DNA from: Novosphingobium sp.
Lineage (GTDB): Bacteria > Pseudomonadota > Alphaproteobacteria > Sphingomonadales > Sphingomonadaceae
NCBI RefSeq assembly: GCF_030699305.1
Contig: NZ_JAUYNB010000023.1
Span: 1-64,000 of the forward strand
Reading direction: 5' to 3'
DNA: 64,000 nucleotides
In this document: one piece after another, positions 41,576-51,162 of the stretch
Position numbering within the stretch: the stretch's first letter is position 1
Layout of the letters: the number at the start of each line of letters is the position of its first letter
Program-made: the position numbers and the translations under genes
The notes under the pieces: model-generated
Seen by the model: the letters and a program-made list of their open reading frames with translations, nothing else
Told to the model about the DNA's origin: nothing
The model's database searches: none

Positions 41576-42742
41576 ATGAATGCAATCACCACCAAGATCG
41601 AAGCCGATCCCAGCGATGAAGTTGAGGCTCTCGACGCGCAAGATCGCACGGCTTCCAATTCCAAGCGCAAGCGCCTTTTCATCGGCCTCGCAGCGACTGT
41701 CGCCTTGCTCGGCGGGAGTTACTACGCATACGATTCGCTCTTCGCCGCACAGCATGCCGTGACCGACAATGCCTACGTTGGCGCAGACATCGCCCAGATC
41801 ACGCCGCTAGTTGGTGGGCCGGTCAGGGAAGTGCTGGTGCAGGACGCGCAGCATGTCCGGCGCGGGGATGTACTGATCCGGCTCGACGATACCGACGCGA
41901 AACTGGCCGTCGCGGCTGCCGAGGCACGACTTGCCATGACCCAGCGCCAGATCCGCGGTCTGGTCGCTACCAATGGCGGCTTGCGTGCACAGGTCTCGGC
42001 TCGCGCCGCAGATCAGATGCAGGCTGAAGCCCAGATCGCGGCGGCACAGGCAAATCTTGTCAAGGCGAGAACCGATTACCAGCGGCGTGAATCCCTGGTT
42101 TCATCGGGTTCGGTTTCGGGTGAAGAATTGACCACGGCTCGCAACGCGCTGGCAACCGCACAAGCAAATCTTGCCGCAGCCCAGGCAAGCCGCGCGCAGG
42201 CAGCGGCAGGTCGGCAGGCCGCCGTCGGCACGATGAACGCCAACGGCGCATTGATCGCCGGAACCTCGATCGATGGCAATCCGGAGGTTCTCGCCGCGAA
42301 GGCCGCGCTCGATCAGGCGCGAGTCGATCTGGAACGGACCGTCATCCGTGCCCCGATCGATGGCGTCGTGTCGCGCCGTCAGGTCCAGGTGGGCCAGCGG
42401 GTTCAGCCCGGAGCCCCTCTTATGACGATCGTCCCGATCCAGTCGGCCTATGTCGATGCCAACTTCAAGGAAGTGCAGCTAGCCAAGGTCCGGCCGGGCC
42501 AGTCGGTCAGGCTGATCTCCGACCTGTACGGCGAAGAGGTGGTCTACCACGGTCGGGTCGTCGGTTTCTCCGGCGGGACCGGTGCGGCTTTCGCGGTCGT
42601 TCCTGCCCAGAACGCGACCGGCAACTGGATCAAGGTGGTCCAGCGCGTCCCGGTCCGCATCGCGCTCGATCCCAAGGAGCTCGCCGCTCATCCGCTTCGG
42701 GTTGGTCTGTCGATGACCGCCGAAGTCCGGATTTCAAACTAA
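41576..42742 (+). CDS. EmrA-like membrane fusion protein (HlyD family)
   Basis: A 388-residue periplasmic adaptor anchored by one transmembrane segment (FIGLAATVALLGGSYYAYD, about 35-55). The biotinyl-lipoyl-like part is VTDNAYVGADIAQITPLVGGPVREVLVQDAQHVRRGDVLIRLD, then a long coiled coil (about 100-220) and VIRAPIDGVVSRRQVQVGQRVQPGAPLMTIVP. It links the DHA2 pump to the outer-membrane channel. Confidence 0.92.
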   Translation: MNAITTKIEADPSDEVEALDAQDRTASNSKRKRLFIGLAATVALLGGSYYAYDSLFAAQHAVTDNAYVGADIAQITPLVGGPVREVLVQDAQHVRRGDVLIRLDDTDAKLAVAAAEARLAMTQRQIRGLVATNGGLRAQVSARAADQMQAEAQIAAAQANLVKARTDYQRRESLVSSGSVSGEELTTARNALATAQANLAAAQASRAQAAAGRQAAVGTMNANGALIAGTSIDGNPEVLAAKAALDQARVDLERTVIRAPIDGVVSRRQVQVGQRVQPGAPLMTIVPIQSAYVDANFKEVQLAKVRPGQSVRLISDLYGEEVVYHGRVVGFSGGTGAAFAVVPAQNATGNWIKVVQRVPVRIALDPKELAAHPLRVGLSMTAEVRISN

Positions 42743-42763
42743 TCAATCGAAAGAGGCACACTC

Positions 42764-44314
42764 ATGTCGATCATGAAAGCCTTTGCTTCGGCACGGGAGG
42801 CTCCACCGCTGACCGGTCTGAAGCTTTACGCTGCCGCAATCCTGATCGGCCTCGGCAATTTCCTTGTCGTGCTCGACACCACGATTGCCAATGTCTCGGT
42901 CAACACGATCGCCGGTGCGCTCGGAGTGTCGGCCAGCCAGGGCACATGGGTGATCACCTCCTACGCGGTTGCCGAAGCCATTACCGTTCCGCTCACCGGG
43001 TTCCTTGCACGAAAATACGGGGCCCAGAACACGTTCATCGTCTGCTACCTGGCCTTCGCGGCGATCTCGTTGCTGTGCGGGCTGTCCGGATCGCTCGGCA
43101 TGTTGCTCGGCATGCGCGTGCTGCTCGGCCTGTTCGGCGGCCCGATCATGCCGCTTTCGCAAATGCTGCTGCTGCGCATCTTCCCGAAAGAGAAGGCGAC
43201 GCTTGCCACGGTCATCTGGGCGATGACCACGTTGATCGGACCCGTGGCAGGCCCGATTCTGGGCGGCATCATCTGCGACAACTACGGCTGGGAATGGATC
43301 TTCTTCATCAAGGTGCCGGTCGCGGCAGCTGCGGGCATTGCCCTGTTCATCCTGATGCGCGGGCAGGCAGATCCGAAGTTCAAGGCGATTATCGACAAGG
43401 TCGGGCTGGCGCTGCTGGTGGTCTGGGTCGGCGCGCTGCAGATCATGCTCGACGAAGGCCGCAATCATGACTGGTTCGCCAGCCACGAAATCCGGACGCT
43501 CGCCGTCGTCGCAGCGATCGGCTTTGTCGCCTTCCTGATCTGGGAGCTGACCGAGAAGAATCCGATCGTCAATCTGCGGGTGTTCCGGCACCGGGGCTTT
43601 GTCGGTGCGGCAACAACCTACTCGGTCGGCTTCGGCGCGTTCTTTGCCAGCATTGTCATCCTTCCGCTCTGGCTGCAGGCCAACATGGGCTACACTGCCA
43701 CCTGGGCGGGCTATGCCACCGGCATCATGGGTATTCTGGCGGTGCTGTGTGCTCCGCTGGTGGGCAAGGCGGTCGATAAATTCGACCCGCGGCTGATCGT
43801 GTTTACGGGCATTGTCGGGCTTGCCGCGATCATGGTCTGGCGGATGCTCACGTTCAGCAACGATGTGACCTTCCTGCAAATGGCCTGGCCAACGCTGTTG
43901 ACCGGCACCTTCATGGTCATGTTCTTCGTGCCAGTGACCGGTCTCGCCATGGCCAGCGTCGAGCCGCACGAGCAGGCCGACGCCGCCGGTCTGTCAAACT
44001 TCATGCGGACCCTTGCCGGTGCCTTTGCCACTTCACTGATCCAGAGCGGCTGGTCGAACGCGATCCGCACCAACAACACCGAACTGACCGGCGCCATGCA
44101 GCATGGCGACGCCGCAATGGGTGCGATGGTGCAGCAGGGCATGCCTGCGGACTCGGCAAGGACGATGCTGTCGTACGTCGTCGAAGGGCAAAGCGTGATG
44201 CTTGCGACGCTCAACATGTTTGGCGTGATCGCCGTCTGCCTTGGCGTGGCGGCGACCCTCATCTGGCTCGTGCCCAAACCAAAGGGGCCGATCGATACGA
44301 GCGGCGCGCACTAA
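42764..44314 (+). CDS. EmrB-like DHA2-family drug exporter
   Basis: A 516-residue 14-helix MFS pump. Motif VVLDTTIANVSVNTIAGALGVSASQGTWVITSYAVAEAI is typical of EmrB, with FLARKYGAQN for motif A and GPVAGPILGGIICDNYGWEWIFFIKVPV for motif C. Third gene of the tripartite operon; it would export hydrophobic toxic compounds, plausibly the phenolics handled by the neighbouring catabolic genes. Confidence 0.92.
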   Translation: MSIMKAFASAREAPPLTGLKLYAAAILIGLGNFLVVLDTTIANVSVNTIAGALGVSASQGTWVITSYAVAEAITVPLTGFLARKYGAQNTFIVCYLAFAAISLLCGLSGSLGMLLGMRVLLGLFGGPIMPLSQMLLLRIFPKEKATLATVIWAMTTLIGPVAGPILGGIICDNYGWEWIFFIKVPVAAAAGIALFILMRGQADPKFKAIIDKVGLALLVVWVGALQIMLDEGRNHDWFASHEIRTLAVVAAIGFVAFLIWELTEKNPIVNLRVFRHRGFVGAATTYSVGFGAFFASIVILPLWLQANMGYTATWAGYATGIMGILAVLCAPLVGKAVDKFDPRLIVFTGIVGLAAIMVWRMLTFSNDVTFLQMAWPTLLTGTFMVMFFVPVTGLAMASVEPHEQADAAGLSNFMRTLAGAFATSLIQSGWSNAIRTNNTELTGAMQHGDAAMGAMVQQGMPADSARTMLSYVVEGQSVMLATLNMFGVIAVCLGVAATLIWLVPKPKGPIDTSGAH

Positions 44315-44439
44315 CCCGGCGCATTCATTCACAGTGAAAGGAGGTGGGGCACAAAAACGCCTGATATCAAATATATAGTCAATCACTATGGATCGACTTC
44401 CTTCCCCAGGAAGCGACACATCAATCAAGGAAAAATAGA

Positions 44440-45051
44440 ATGAAAGTTGTTGCAATTCCCGCCTTCGCCCTGGTCGCCGCACTGGCGCTCCCCGGTTTGG
44501 CGCACGCTCAGTCGCAGCCTTTCGATGGCCCAAGCGTGGGCGTGCAAGGCGGCTGGAGCCAGGACAAGCTCGAAAATCCGGAAACCGATCTGGGTGTGCT
44601 TGCCATCGACACGTCGAAGGACAAGGCAACGTTTGGAGGCTTTGTTGGCTATGACAAGTCGATTGGTAACTTTGTGATCGGTACCGAGGCCGGTTTCAGC
44701 ATCGGCACCAGCGACACCGTTTCGGGCGGTCCCGCGCATGCCGTGGCAACGATCGATCCCAAGTGGTCCTTAGACCTCACCGCGCGGGCCGGCTATCTGG
44801 TGACGCCGAAGACGCTCATGTACGCACGCGGCGGCTATACCAACGCGCGGCTCGATACCTCGCTCACCACGCCTGCCGGGATGACCTCGGCCTCCGAGAA
44901 CCGCGATGGCTGGTTGGTCGGTGCCGGGGTTGAACGGTCGATCATGCCGAATGTGTCGGCTCGGCTGGAGTATCGCTATTCCGATCTGAGCGAAGGCGAC
45001 GCCACTTTCGATCGCCATCAGGTGCTCACCGGCATTACCTATCGCTTCTGA
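44440..45051 (+). CDS. Outer-membrane beta-barrel protein (porin/OmpA-like)
   Basis: A 203-residue protein with signal peptide MKVVAIPAFALVAALALPGLAHA and a small beta-barrel: GPSVGVQGGWSQDKL, TFGGFVGYDKSIGNFVIGTEAGF, LTARAGYLVTPKTLMYARGGY, VGAGVERSIMPNVSARLEYRY and a final Phe (GITYRF), the C-terminal aromatic needed for BAM insertion. It follows the efflux operon after 125 bases with its own start site and ends in a strong terminator. Confidence 0.88.
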   Translation: MKVVAIPAFALVAALALPGLAHAQSQPFDGPSVGVQGGWSQDKLENPETDLGVLAIDTSKDKATFGGFVGYDKSIGNFVIGTEAGFSIGTSDTVSGGPAHAVATIDPKWSLDLTARAGYLVTPKTLMYARGGYTNARLDTSLTTPAGMTSASENRDGWLVGAGVERSIMPNVSARLEYRYSDLSEGDATFDRHQVLTGITYRF

Positions 45052-45062
45052 TGCCAGCAGTC

Positions 45063-45091
45063 AGGGACCGGCGTCGCGGACGCCGGTCCCT
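45063..45091. terminator. Hairpin after the beta-barrel gene
   Basis: AGGGACCGGCGTC and its exact complement with a three-base loop, 12 bases past the stop codon; no long T-tract. Confidence 0.7.
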
Positions 45092-45132
45092 GCTCTCTCC
45101 ATCGCTCCTAAAATGACGTTTTGATCTTATAT

Positions 45133-45146
45133 TGACATTTTTGTCA
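45133..45146. promoter_or_regulatory. Palindrome TGACA-N4-TGTCA before a tetR gene
   Basis: TGACATTTTTGTCA at 45133-45146, with another GTC half six bases on, lies about 50 bases before the regulator start. It is placed to be an autoregulatory operator. Confidence 0.4.
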
Positions 45147-45196
45147 TCTTTGTCGAAATGATCCGAGTTCCCGCCAAAGTGATTCGGAGCCGACAG

Positions 45197-45838
45197 ATGC
45201 CGTCCGCCAACACCATTGCCATGCCAGATGCCTCAGGGCGCGCGGCGCGCACGCGGCGGCGAATCCATGATGCCGCGCGCCAAGAGTTTTCCAGGCATGG
45301 TCTGGCTGTCCAGATTGACGACATAGTCCGCGCGGCGGCCATCTCTCGCGGAACATTTTACAACTATTTCAGCACGATAGAAGGCCTTTTCGAACACGTC
45401 GCCGCCGAGATGGCCCGCGACATGGGAGAACGGATCCATGCCAGGCTGGCCGACAACGACGATCCTGCGGTGCGGGTATCGCAAGGTATTCGCCATTTCT
45501 GCATGCGCGCGCACGAGGAACGGGACTGGGGGCAATTTCTCACGCATTTCGCGCTGTCGACAGAGCTTCTTCAAACCGCGATCCGCGAAACAGCCCTGCT
45601 GGACATCCAGTGCGGCATTGCAGCCGGGCGGTTCGCGTTGAACGCCGATCAGGCTGAAAGCGCATTGGCGCTGATGTCCGGTGCAACATTGGCGGCGATG
45701 AAGCTCATCCTGTCGGGTGTCGAAACTCCCTTGCGCGCCGGACAAAACGTCGCGGAACTGACCTTGCGGGCGTTCGGCATTGCCCCAGCCGAAGCAACTG
45801 CCCTGGCGCGCGCCGATCTGATCCCGCTGCGCAACTGA
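45197..45838 (+). CDS. TetR-family regulator next to aromatic monooxygenase
   Basis: A 213-residue regulator: HTH VQIDDIVRAAAISRGTFYNYFSTIEGLFEHV; ligand domain not assignable. The ATG at 45197 has GGAG upstream; an earlier ATG at 45158 is also in frame. It lies 87 bases before the FAD monooxygenase on the same strand and likely controls it. Confidence 0.88.
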   Translation: MPSANTIAMPDASGRAARTRRRIHDAARQEFSRHGLAVQIDDIVRAAAISRGTFYNYFSTIEGLFEHVAAEMARDMGERIHARLADNDDPAVRVSQGIRHFCMRAHEERDWGQFLTHFALSTELLQTAIRETALLDIQCGIAAGRFALNADQAESALALMSGATLAAMKLILSGVETPLRAGQNVAELTLRAFGIAPAEATALARADLIPLRN

Positions 45839-45925
45839 GAGGCGAGAGAGCTTTGGTCGAATTGGGCCAAAGCACGCGCGCAGCTGCGGTCCACCCAATC
45901 AAAACAGACAGAGAGAGGAAAGCAA

Positions 45926-47728
45926 ATGTCCGAAACCGGAGCCAAGTCCAGCAAGATCGAAACATCGGTGCTGATCGTCGGCGGGGGCGGCGCTGGCCTT
46001 ACCTGTTCGATGCTGCTGTCCAGGCTTGAGGTCGATCATGTCCTGATAAGCGCCTTTCCGACGACATCGATTTTGCCCAAGGCGCACGTCCTCAACCAGC
46101 GGACCATGGAAATCCTGGCCGATCTGGGCGTCGCCGAGGAAATCGCCGCGAAAAGCACGCCGGCTGAGAACATGGCGGCGATGGGCTGGTACGCAGGCCT
46201 GGTCGGGCCCGATCCCGATTATGGGAGGCTGGTCGCCAAGCTGGAGACTTGGGGGGCGGGCTACACCAACCAGAACTGGGTTCAGGCAAGCCCCTGCCGC
46301 AGCTACAACTTGCCGCAGATCAGGCTTGAGCCGATCCTCAAGGCACAGGCGGAAACGCTTAATCCGGGGCGCATCCGCTTCCACAACGAATTGATCGAAC
46401 TTGAACAGGATGCTGACGGGGTTACCGCAACTGTCCGCGATCACGATACTGGCGAAGTCTATGCGATCCGGGCGCGTTACGTTTTGGGCTGCGATGGCGG
46501 GCGCACTCTGCCGCGCATGCTCGACATTCCCTATGAAGGTCTGGGCGTGATCGGCCAGGTCGCCACCGCCCATGTCTCGGCCGACCTTTCGAAAGTCGCC
46601 AGCGACCCTGACGTATTGATCCGCTGGATCTGGTGCCCGGCCATCGGCCAGATGGCAGTCCTGGTGCCGATGGGGCCGGACCATTGGGGGCCGGACAGCG
46701 AGGAATGGGTCTTTCACGTCACTTACGGCGGCGAAAATGCCAGAGACCTGTCCGACGCCGAAATCGAACAGAATATGCGCGTCGCGCTCGGCATTGGCGA
46801 TCTTCCGATCACAATCCACAAGGTCACTCGCTGGACGCAGGAAGGCGTGCTCGCGTCGAGGTTCCGGGAAGGGAACGTCTTCCTCGTCGGCGATGCGGCC
46901 CATCGTCATCCACCCACCGGCGGGCTTGGCCTGACCAGCGGCATCCAGGACTCGCACAATATCTGCTGGAAACTTGCCGCCGTGCTCAAGGGGCAAGCGC
47001 ATCCGGACCTGCTCGACACCTACGAAGCCGAACGCCGCCCGGTCGATGCCCGCAATGTCGAGCGTTCGCTCCAGAATGCGATGGCGCACCTCGAGGTCGG
47101 TCAGGCATTCGGAATCGACGCCACTGCTTCTGTCGAGGCCAACTGGGCTCAATTCAAGCGGGTCTGGAGTGGCCAGCGAGAAGATGCCGAACATCGCAGC
47201 AAGGCGCTGCGCGCAATCCGCGCAATCAGCATGGAGTCCAACGAACTCAATGTCGAATATGGCTATCGCTATCGCTCCGAAGCAATTGTCGCCGATGGCA
47301 CGTCTGAACCGCAAGCGATCGACGATGTCCGCCTCTATCAGCCAGGCACCTTTCCCGGCAGCCCGTTACCCCATGCCTGGATCGATGACGAAAGCGGCAA
47401 TCGCCGGGCGCTCAAGGATCTTGTGCCCCTTGGCCGGTTTCTGCTGATCGCAGGTGAAGACGGCACGGCATGGTGCGAAGCGGCAAGGCAACTGGCACAG
47501 GCCAACGACCTTCCGCTCGATGCCATTCGCATAGGCCATCTCGATGGCGATCTTTTCGACACCCGGTTAGCTTGGGCGCAGTTCCGCGGAATCGGTCCGA
47601 CCGGCGCAGTTCTGGTTCGCCCGGATCGTGTCGTCGCTTGGAGAATGCAGGAAGGATCCGACGCCTCGCTCGATGCATTGGCCGCAGCACTTGGCAAAGT
47701 ACTCGGGAAACCCCTGTCGACGGCATGA
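45926..47728 (+). CDS. FAD-dependent phenol monooxygenase (TfdB-like)
   Basis: A 600-residue flavoprotein hydroxylase, of the long class with a C-terminal thioredoxin-like domain. The FAD motif is VGGGGAGLTCSMLL (about 17-30), then ARYVLGCDGGRTLPR and FLVGDAAHRHPPTGGLGLTSGIQDSHNICWKLA. It resembles 2,4-dichlorophenol 6-monooxygenase and related phenol hydroxylases; the natural substrate is not known. GAGAGGAAAG precedes the ATG. It may feed the extradiol pathway upstream. Confidence 0.85.
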   Translation: MSETGAKSSKIETSVLIVGGGGAGLTCSMLLSRLEVDHVLISAFPTTSILPKAHVLNQRTMEILADLGVAEEIAAKSTPAENMAAMGWYAGLVGPDPDYGRLVAKLETWGAGYTNQNWVQASPCRSYNLPQIRLEPILKAQAETLNPGRIRFHNELIELEQDADGVTATVRDHDTGEVYAIRARYVLGCDGGRTLPRMLDIPYEGLGVIGQVATAHVSADLSKVASDPDVLIRWIWCPAIGQMAVLVPMGPDHWGPDSEEWVFHVTYGGENARDLSDAEIEQNMRVALGIGDLPITIHKVTRWTQEGVLASRFREGNVFLVGDAAHRHPPTGGLGLTSGIQDSHNICWKLAAVLKGQAHPDLLDTYEAERRPVDARNVERSLQNAMAHLEVGQAFGIDATASVEANWAQFKRVWSGQREDAEHRSKALRAIRAISMESNELNVEYGYRYRSEAIVADGTSEPQAIDDVRLYQPGTFPGSPLPHAWIDDESGNRRALKDLVPLGRFLLIAGEDGTAWCEAARQLAQANDLPLDAIRIGHLDGDLFDTRLAWAQFRGIGPTGAVLVRPDRVVAWRMQEGSDASLDALAAALGKVLGKPLSTA

Positions 47729-47850
47729 AGCCATGGCTTTTCCAAAGGTGAAACCACCCATCGCTGGTCGTGGCGCGGCTCTCCAATCCAGCGCTCGTTT
47801 ATTGGACGAACATGCTAATAGCAAAACAAGCGCTGGACGTTGTGCTACGC

Positions 47851-48513
47851 TCAGGGCGCAAGAATGGCAGGTTCCAGGAAGAAGATGCGGTTTGTCATCC
47901 TGGAGGCGCGCTGCTCTGCCCTGTCTGGTTGCACACCCAGACCTCTCAGTAACATGGTGAGCATCTCCTGAGTTACCGGAACGGCTAGCTGCGCGTGCTT
48001 TAATTCCAGCAACTGCGCCACAGTCACCTGTGTAACCGCGCCGGTCAGCGTGACCGCGGCTTCAATCGAACCAAATGCGAACTCGCCCCGTTGACGCCCG
48101 GCCTCGAGATCCGTGATCAGACCGACATTAAGCGCCTGCTCTTCGGTAAATGTCATCGCCGCCACATTTGCAAAAAATCGGGCATGAAGCGGATCAAGAA
48201 TGGCCATCCTCGCATGCACTGCAACGCCTTGCGCCAAGCGGTCTGTCGGACTTTCGACCTCAGCGTTGATCCTGGTAACGATCTGCTCAAAAATTTCCCG
48301 GGACTCGCGCCGCAAATCCAGGAGAAATGCGTCGCGATCGATGAAATGATTGTAGAATGTTTGCTTGGCTATGCCTGCTTGCGCAGCGATTTCATCGACG
48401 CCAACTGCCCCGATTCCGTGGCGTCCCAGCAGTTCGAAGCCAGCGCGTACCAGCTTTCCCCTGGTCTTCACCCAGCGCTTGTCTTTTGGGCTATCAGTTT
48501 GAATCACTGGCAT
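47851..48513 (-). CDS. TetR-family regulator divergent from TonB receptor
   Basis: A 220-residue regulator: HTH VGVDEIAAQAGIAKQTFYNHFIDRDAFLLDL. The C-terminal domain shows no specific motif. Convergent with the monooxygenase and divergent from the TonB-dependent receptor gene, which it may control; AATGT-cca-ACATT at 48589-48601 lies between them. Confidence 0.88.
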   Translation of the reverse strand: MPVIQTDSPKDKRWVKTRGKLVRAGFELLGRHGIGAVGVDEIAAQAGIAKQTFYNHFIDRDAFLLDLRRESREIFEQIVTRINAEVESPTDRLAQGVAVHARMAILDPLHARFFANVAAMTFTEEQALNVGLITDLEAGRQRGEFAFGSIEAAVTLTGAVTQVTVAQLLELKHAQLAVPVTQEMLTMLLRGLGVQPDRAEQRASRMTNRIFFLEPAILAP

Positions 48514-48588
48514 CCTTACGCAATCAAGCTCGGCTTCCGCGCTGACTCAGCGTGATGGAGGCTCGCTGGCTGGCAACAAATTAGGCGC

Positions 48589-48601
48589 AATGTCCAACAT
48601 T
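48589..48601. promoter_or_regulatory. Inverted repeat AATGT-N3-ACATT between tetR and TonB receptor genes
   Basis: Perfect five-base arms around CCA in the 233-base divergent gap. It is the only clear small palindrome there and could be the TetR operator; the evidence is weak. Confidence 0.3.
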
Positions 48602-48746
48602 CTGCGGGCACCGTCCACATTTTTCGGTCCCCTCTTGCGCGTTCGGGCAATTTCGCATAGTTTAATGGACTGCGAGGCTAATAAATGCCCGAGTGCAAAC
48701 GAGCTGGGAGCCAATTCAGGGCTCCGCTCAGGAGGGGAGATTGATC

Positions 48747-50933
48747 ATGAAAAGGCAGATTTTGGTTGCAACCGGCCTTTGCGCGCTGACATGCTTGGCC
48801 TCGCCAGCTGTGGCGCAGTCAGTGGGCACCGATGCCGAAGCCGAGGCGCAACCCCCTTCCGAAGGGGATATTGTTGTCACCGCGCGGAAGCGCGAGGAAA
48901 CGGCACAGCGAATTCCGATCTCTATCGGTGTCGTGACGGATGCCGCGCTGACGAGAACGGGCTCCAGTTCGTTGCTGCAGCTTGAGGCGGTCGCTCCCGG
49001 AATCAATCTGGCCAAGGCACCCACGGGCGCGGAAATCGGGGTCACGGTGCGCGGCCTTGGCTCGGCTCCGGGTTCGCCCTCCTTCGACAACTCTGTCAGC
49101 TTGTTCGTGGATGGTGTCTATGCACCACGTTCGCGCGAATTTGCCTCCTCAATGTTTGATATCGGCCGCATCGAGGTCATCAAGGGGACTCAGGCTGCCC
49201 TGCTCGGCAAGAACACGAGTCTTGGCGCAATCAATGTCGTTACCCGCAAGCCCGGCCGTGAGTTTTCCCTGGACCTCCGCGGCTCCTATGAATTCGAATA
49301 CGGGTCGACGCTTGTTACCGGAGGTGTCGACATTCCTCTAGGAGAAACGCTGGCGGTCCGCCTTTCGGGTCAGACTTTGAATGACAAGGGCTGGGTGCGC
49401 GATGGAATTACCGGTCGGCGCTCGCCGCGCAATCGCGACGATGCCATTCGTGCCGTGCTGGTCTGGGAGCCGACTCCGGACATCGACATCACGTTGGTCG
49501 GCCAGCATGACTATTCGGTGCAGCGCGGTTCGTCCGTTGAGTTTGCAACCCTCAATCCGGTTGCCGAGCTCCTCGCCGGTCTGGCAGGTGCGCCTGGCTC
49601 CCTGGACAATCAATTGGACAATCGCAACGCGACCTATTTGACCACGCCAGGCAGCGAACAGGTCGAGCGGCTCAAGGTCGACCGGTTCAGCGCGACCGTC
49701 AATGTCGGCGTCGGTGAGGGGACGATCACTTCGGTAACCGCCTATTCCCGTTATACCGACGCCAATCTGACCGACATCGATTTTCTGCCCGGGAACTGGG
49801 GAACGCGAGGCATTGACGAGACATCGAAGCAGTTCTCACAGGAACTGCGGTATGTTTCTCCGTCGGGTAGGACCGTCGACTATCTGGTCGGGGGACTCTA
49901 CCTTCACAATGAACTCGATAGCCAGGGGCTCTTTGATGCCCGCTACCCCTTTGGGCCTCCGGGACTTCCCAATATCGACGGAGCCTTTCAGAATGAGTTT
50001 GTTCAGAAGACAGACACATTCTCGGCCTTCGCCCAGCTAACGGTAAATGCGACAGATCAGCTGCGGCTGACGGGTGGCCTGCGCTATACCAGCGAGAAGA
50101 AGAATGTTGATCTCGCGCGACTGGTCGTGCGACCGGGCCTTTACAGCTTGGGCATCTTCCCACCCTATGCGCCGTTCAGCGACTCGAGAACGGACAGCCC
50201 GATCGACTATTCGGGCGGAGTGCAATATGATGTCACGCCGGACATCATGCTTTACGCGTCCTATGGCAAAGGCACGAAGAGCGGTGGATTTGCTTCTTCC
50301 GCCACGTTCCTCGACCAGTCTGAATATAGCTCGGAAACCGCGCGCACCATCGAAGCGGGTGTCAAGGCTCAGGATGCGGGACGGCGCTGGCTCTTCAACC
50401 TTTCGCTCTTCAGCACCCGTGTCGACAATTTTCAGGTCGTGACGTTCAACGGCCAGACCTTCAACATTTTCAACACCGATCTCAAGAGCACCGGCTTTGA
50501 ACTTGAGGCCAGTTGGCGTCCGGTCGACGGACTGCGCCTGTTCATCAACAACACTTATGCCGATGCCAAAGACAGACTGACAGGGACTGCGATTCCGCTG
50601 GCTCCCAAATGGAGCGGCACGGGTGGCTTTTCGTTCCGCCAGAACCTGAGTGACAGCCTGGTTTTCATGGCTGACGGGTCGATCGACTACCGGTCCAGCC
50701 GTACCTATCAACAGGATCCGGCTGCTTCTGTCATTGGCAACGCTTTCACCACCTATAACCTGAGCGTCGCCTTCGGGGACGCGAACGACCGGTGGGAAGC
50801 ACGCTTGATTGGTCGCAACCTCTCCGACAAGCGGGCGGTTGCGTTCTCGTTCCCGACTCCCATCATCGGCACGCAATCAGTGATGTCGGAGAGGCCGCGC
50901 ACAATTGCCCTGCAGCTTTCCTTCAAGTTCTGA
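48747..50933 (+). CDS. TonB-dependent outer-membrane receptor
   Basis: A 728-residue receptor. Signal peptide to about residue 23 (CLASPAVAQ), TonB box-like GDIVVTA, plug domain (IPISIGVVT, RGLGSAPGSPSFDNSVSLFVDGVY, IEVIKGTQAALLGKNTSLGAINVVTRKPG) and a 22-strand-type barrel ending in Phe (IALQLSFKF). GGAGGGGAG precedes the ATG at 48747. Sphingomonads use many such receptors for aromatic or large substrates; the ligand here is unknown. Confidence 0.93.
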   Translation: MKRQILVATGLCALTCLASPAVAQSVGTDAEAEAQPPSEGDIVVTARKREETAQRIPISIGVVTDAALTRTGSSSLLQLEAVAPGINLAKAPTGAEIGVTVRGLGSAPGSPSFDNSVSLFVDGVYAPRSREFASSMFDIGRIEVIKGTQAALLGKNTSLGAINVVTRKPGREFSLDLRGSYEFEYGSTLVTGGVDIPLGETLAVRLSGQTLNDKGWVRDGITGRRSPRNRDDAIRAVLVWEPTPDIDITLVGQHDYSVQRGSSVEFATLNPVAELLAGLAGAPGSLDNQLDNRNATYLTTPGSEQVERLKVDRFSATVNVGVGEGTITSVTAYSRYTDANLTDIDFLPGNWGTRGIDETSKQFSQELRYVSPSGRTVDYLVGGLYLHNELDSQGLFDARYPFGPPGLPNIDGAFQNEFVQKTDTFSAFAQLTVNATDQLRLTGGLRYTSEKKNVDLARLVVRPGLYSLGIFPPYAPFSDSRTDSPIDYSGGVQYDVTPDIMLYASYGKGTKSGGFASSATFLDQSEYSSETARTIEAGVKAQDAGRRWLFNLSLFSTRVDNFQVVTFNGQTFNIFNTDLKSTGFELEASWRPVDGLRLFINNTYADAKDRLTGTAIPLAPKWSGTGGFSFRQNLSDSLVFMADGSIDYRSSRTYQQDPAASVIGNAFTTYNLSVAFGDANDRWEARLIGRNLSDKRAVAFSFPTPIIGTQSVMSERPRTIALQLSFKF

Positions 50934-50976
50934 TGGAAGCCGTCGCCGGATCACCGGGCAGCCTTATCGGGCGCGC

Positions 50977-51162
50977 GTGATCCACAGCAAACCCATTGGC
51001 GGGCGGCTGGGGCTGGAGGCGGGTAATACCGATCTACATGCCGTCAATCTGGAGGCGGCGCTCGCTTATGTCCTGAAAGGGGCAAGCCCTGAGGCCGCGT
51101 CACAATTCGACCTGGAGCGGCTGGAGCCGGGCGGGCGCGTGATGGCGCGGCTGGTTGGCTAG
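50977..51162 (+). pseudogene. C-terminal fragment resembling a replication protein
   Basis: The frame starting at the GTG at 50977 encodes IHSKPIGGRLG..., HAVNLEAALAYVLKGASPEAAS and LERLEPGGRVMARLVG. The YVLKGA - LERxEPGGRV pattern reminds me of the C-terminal part of rolling-circle/phage-type replication proteins in sphingomonads. There is no ribosome binding site and no N-terminal domain, so it would be a remnant. The family call is from memory and weak. Confidence 0.3.

Noticed and set aside
42743..43969. 408-codon minus-strand frame opposite the EmrB-like gene
   Set aside because: Low-complexity, charged shadow sequence of a 14-helix transporter gene.
44370..44385. ATATAGTCAA half-site before the beta-barrel gene, like the arm of the 42-bp palindrome
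   Set aside because: Only one half is present and the match is ten bases in AT-rich DNA; could be chance, no partner arm seen.
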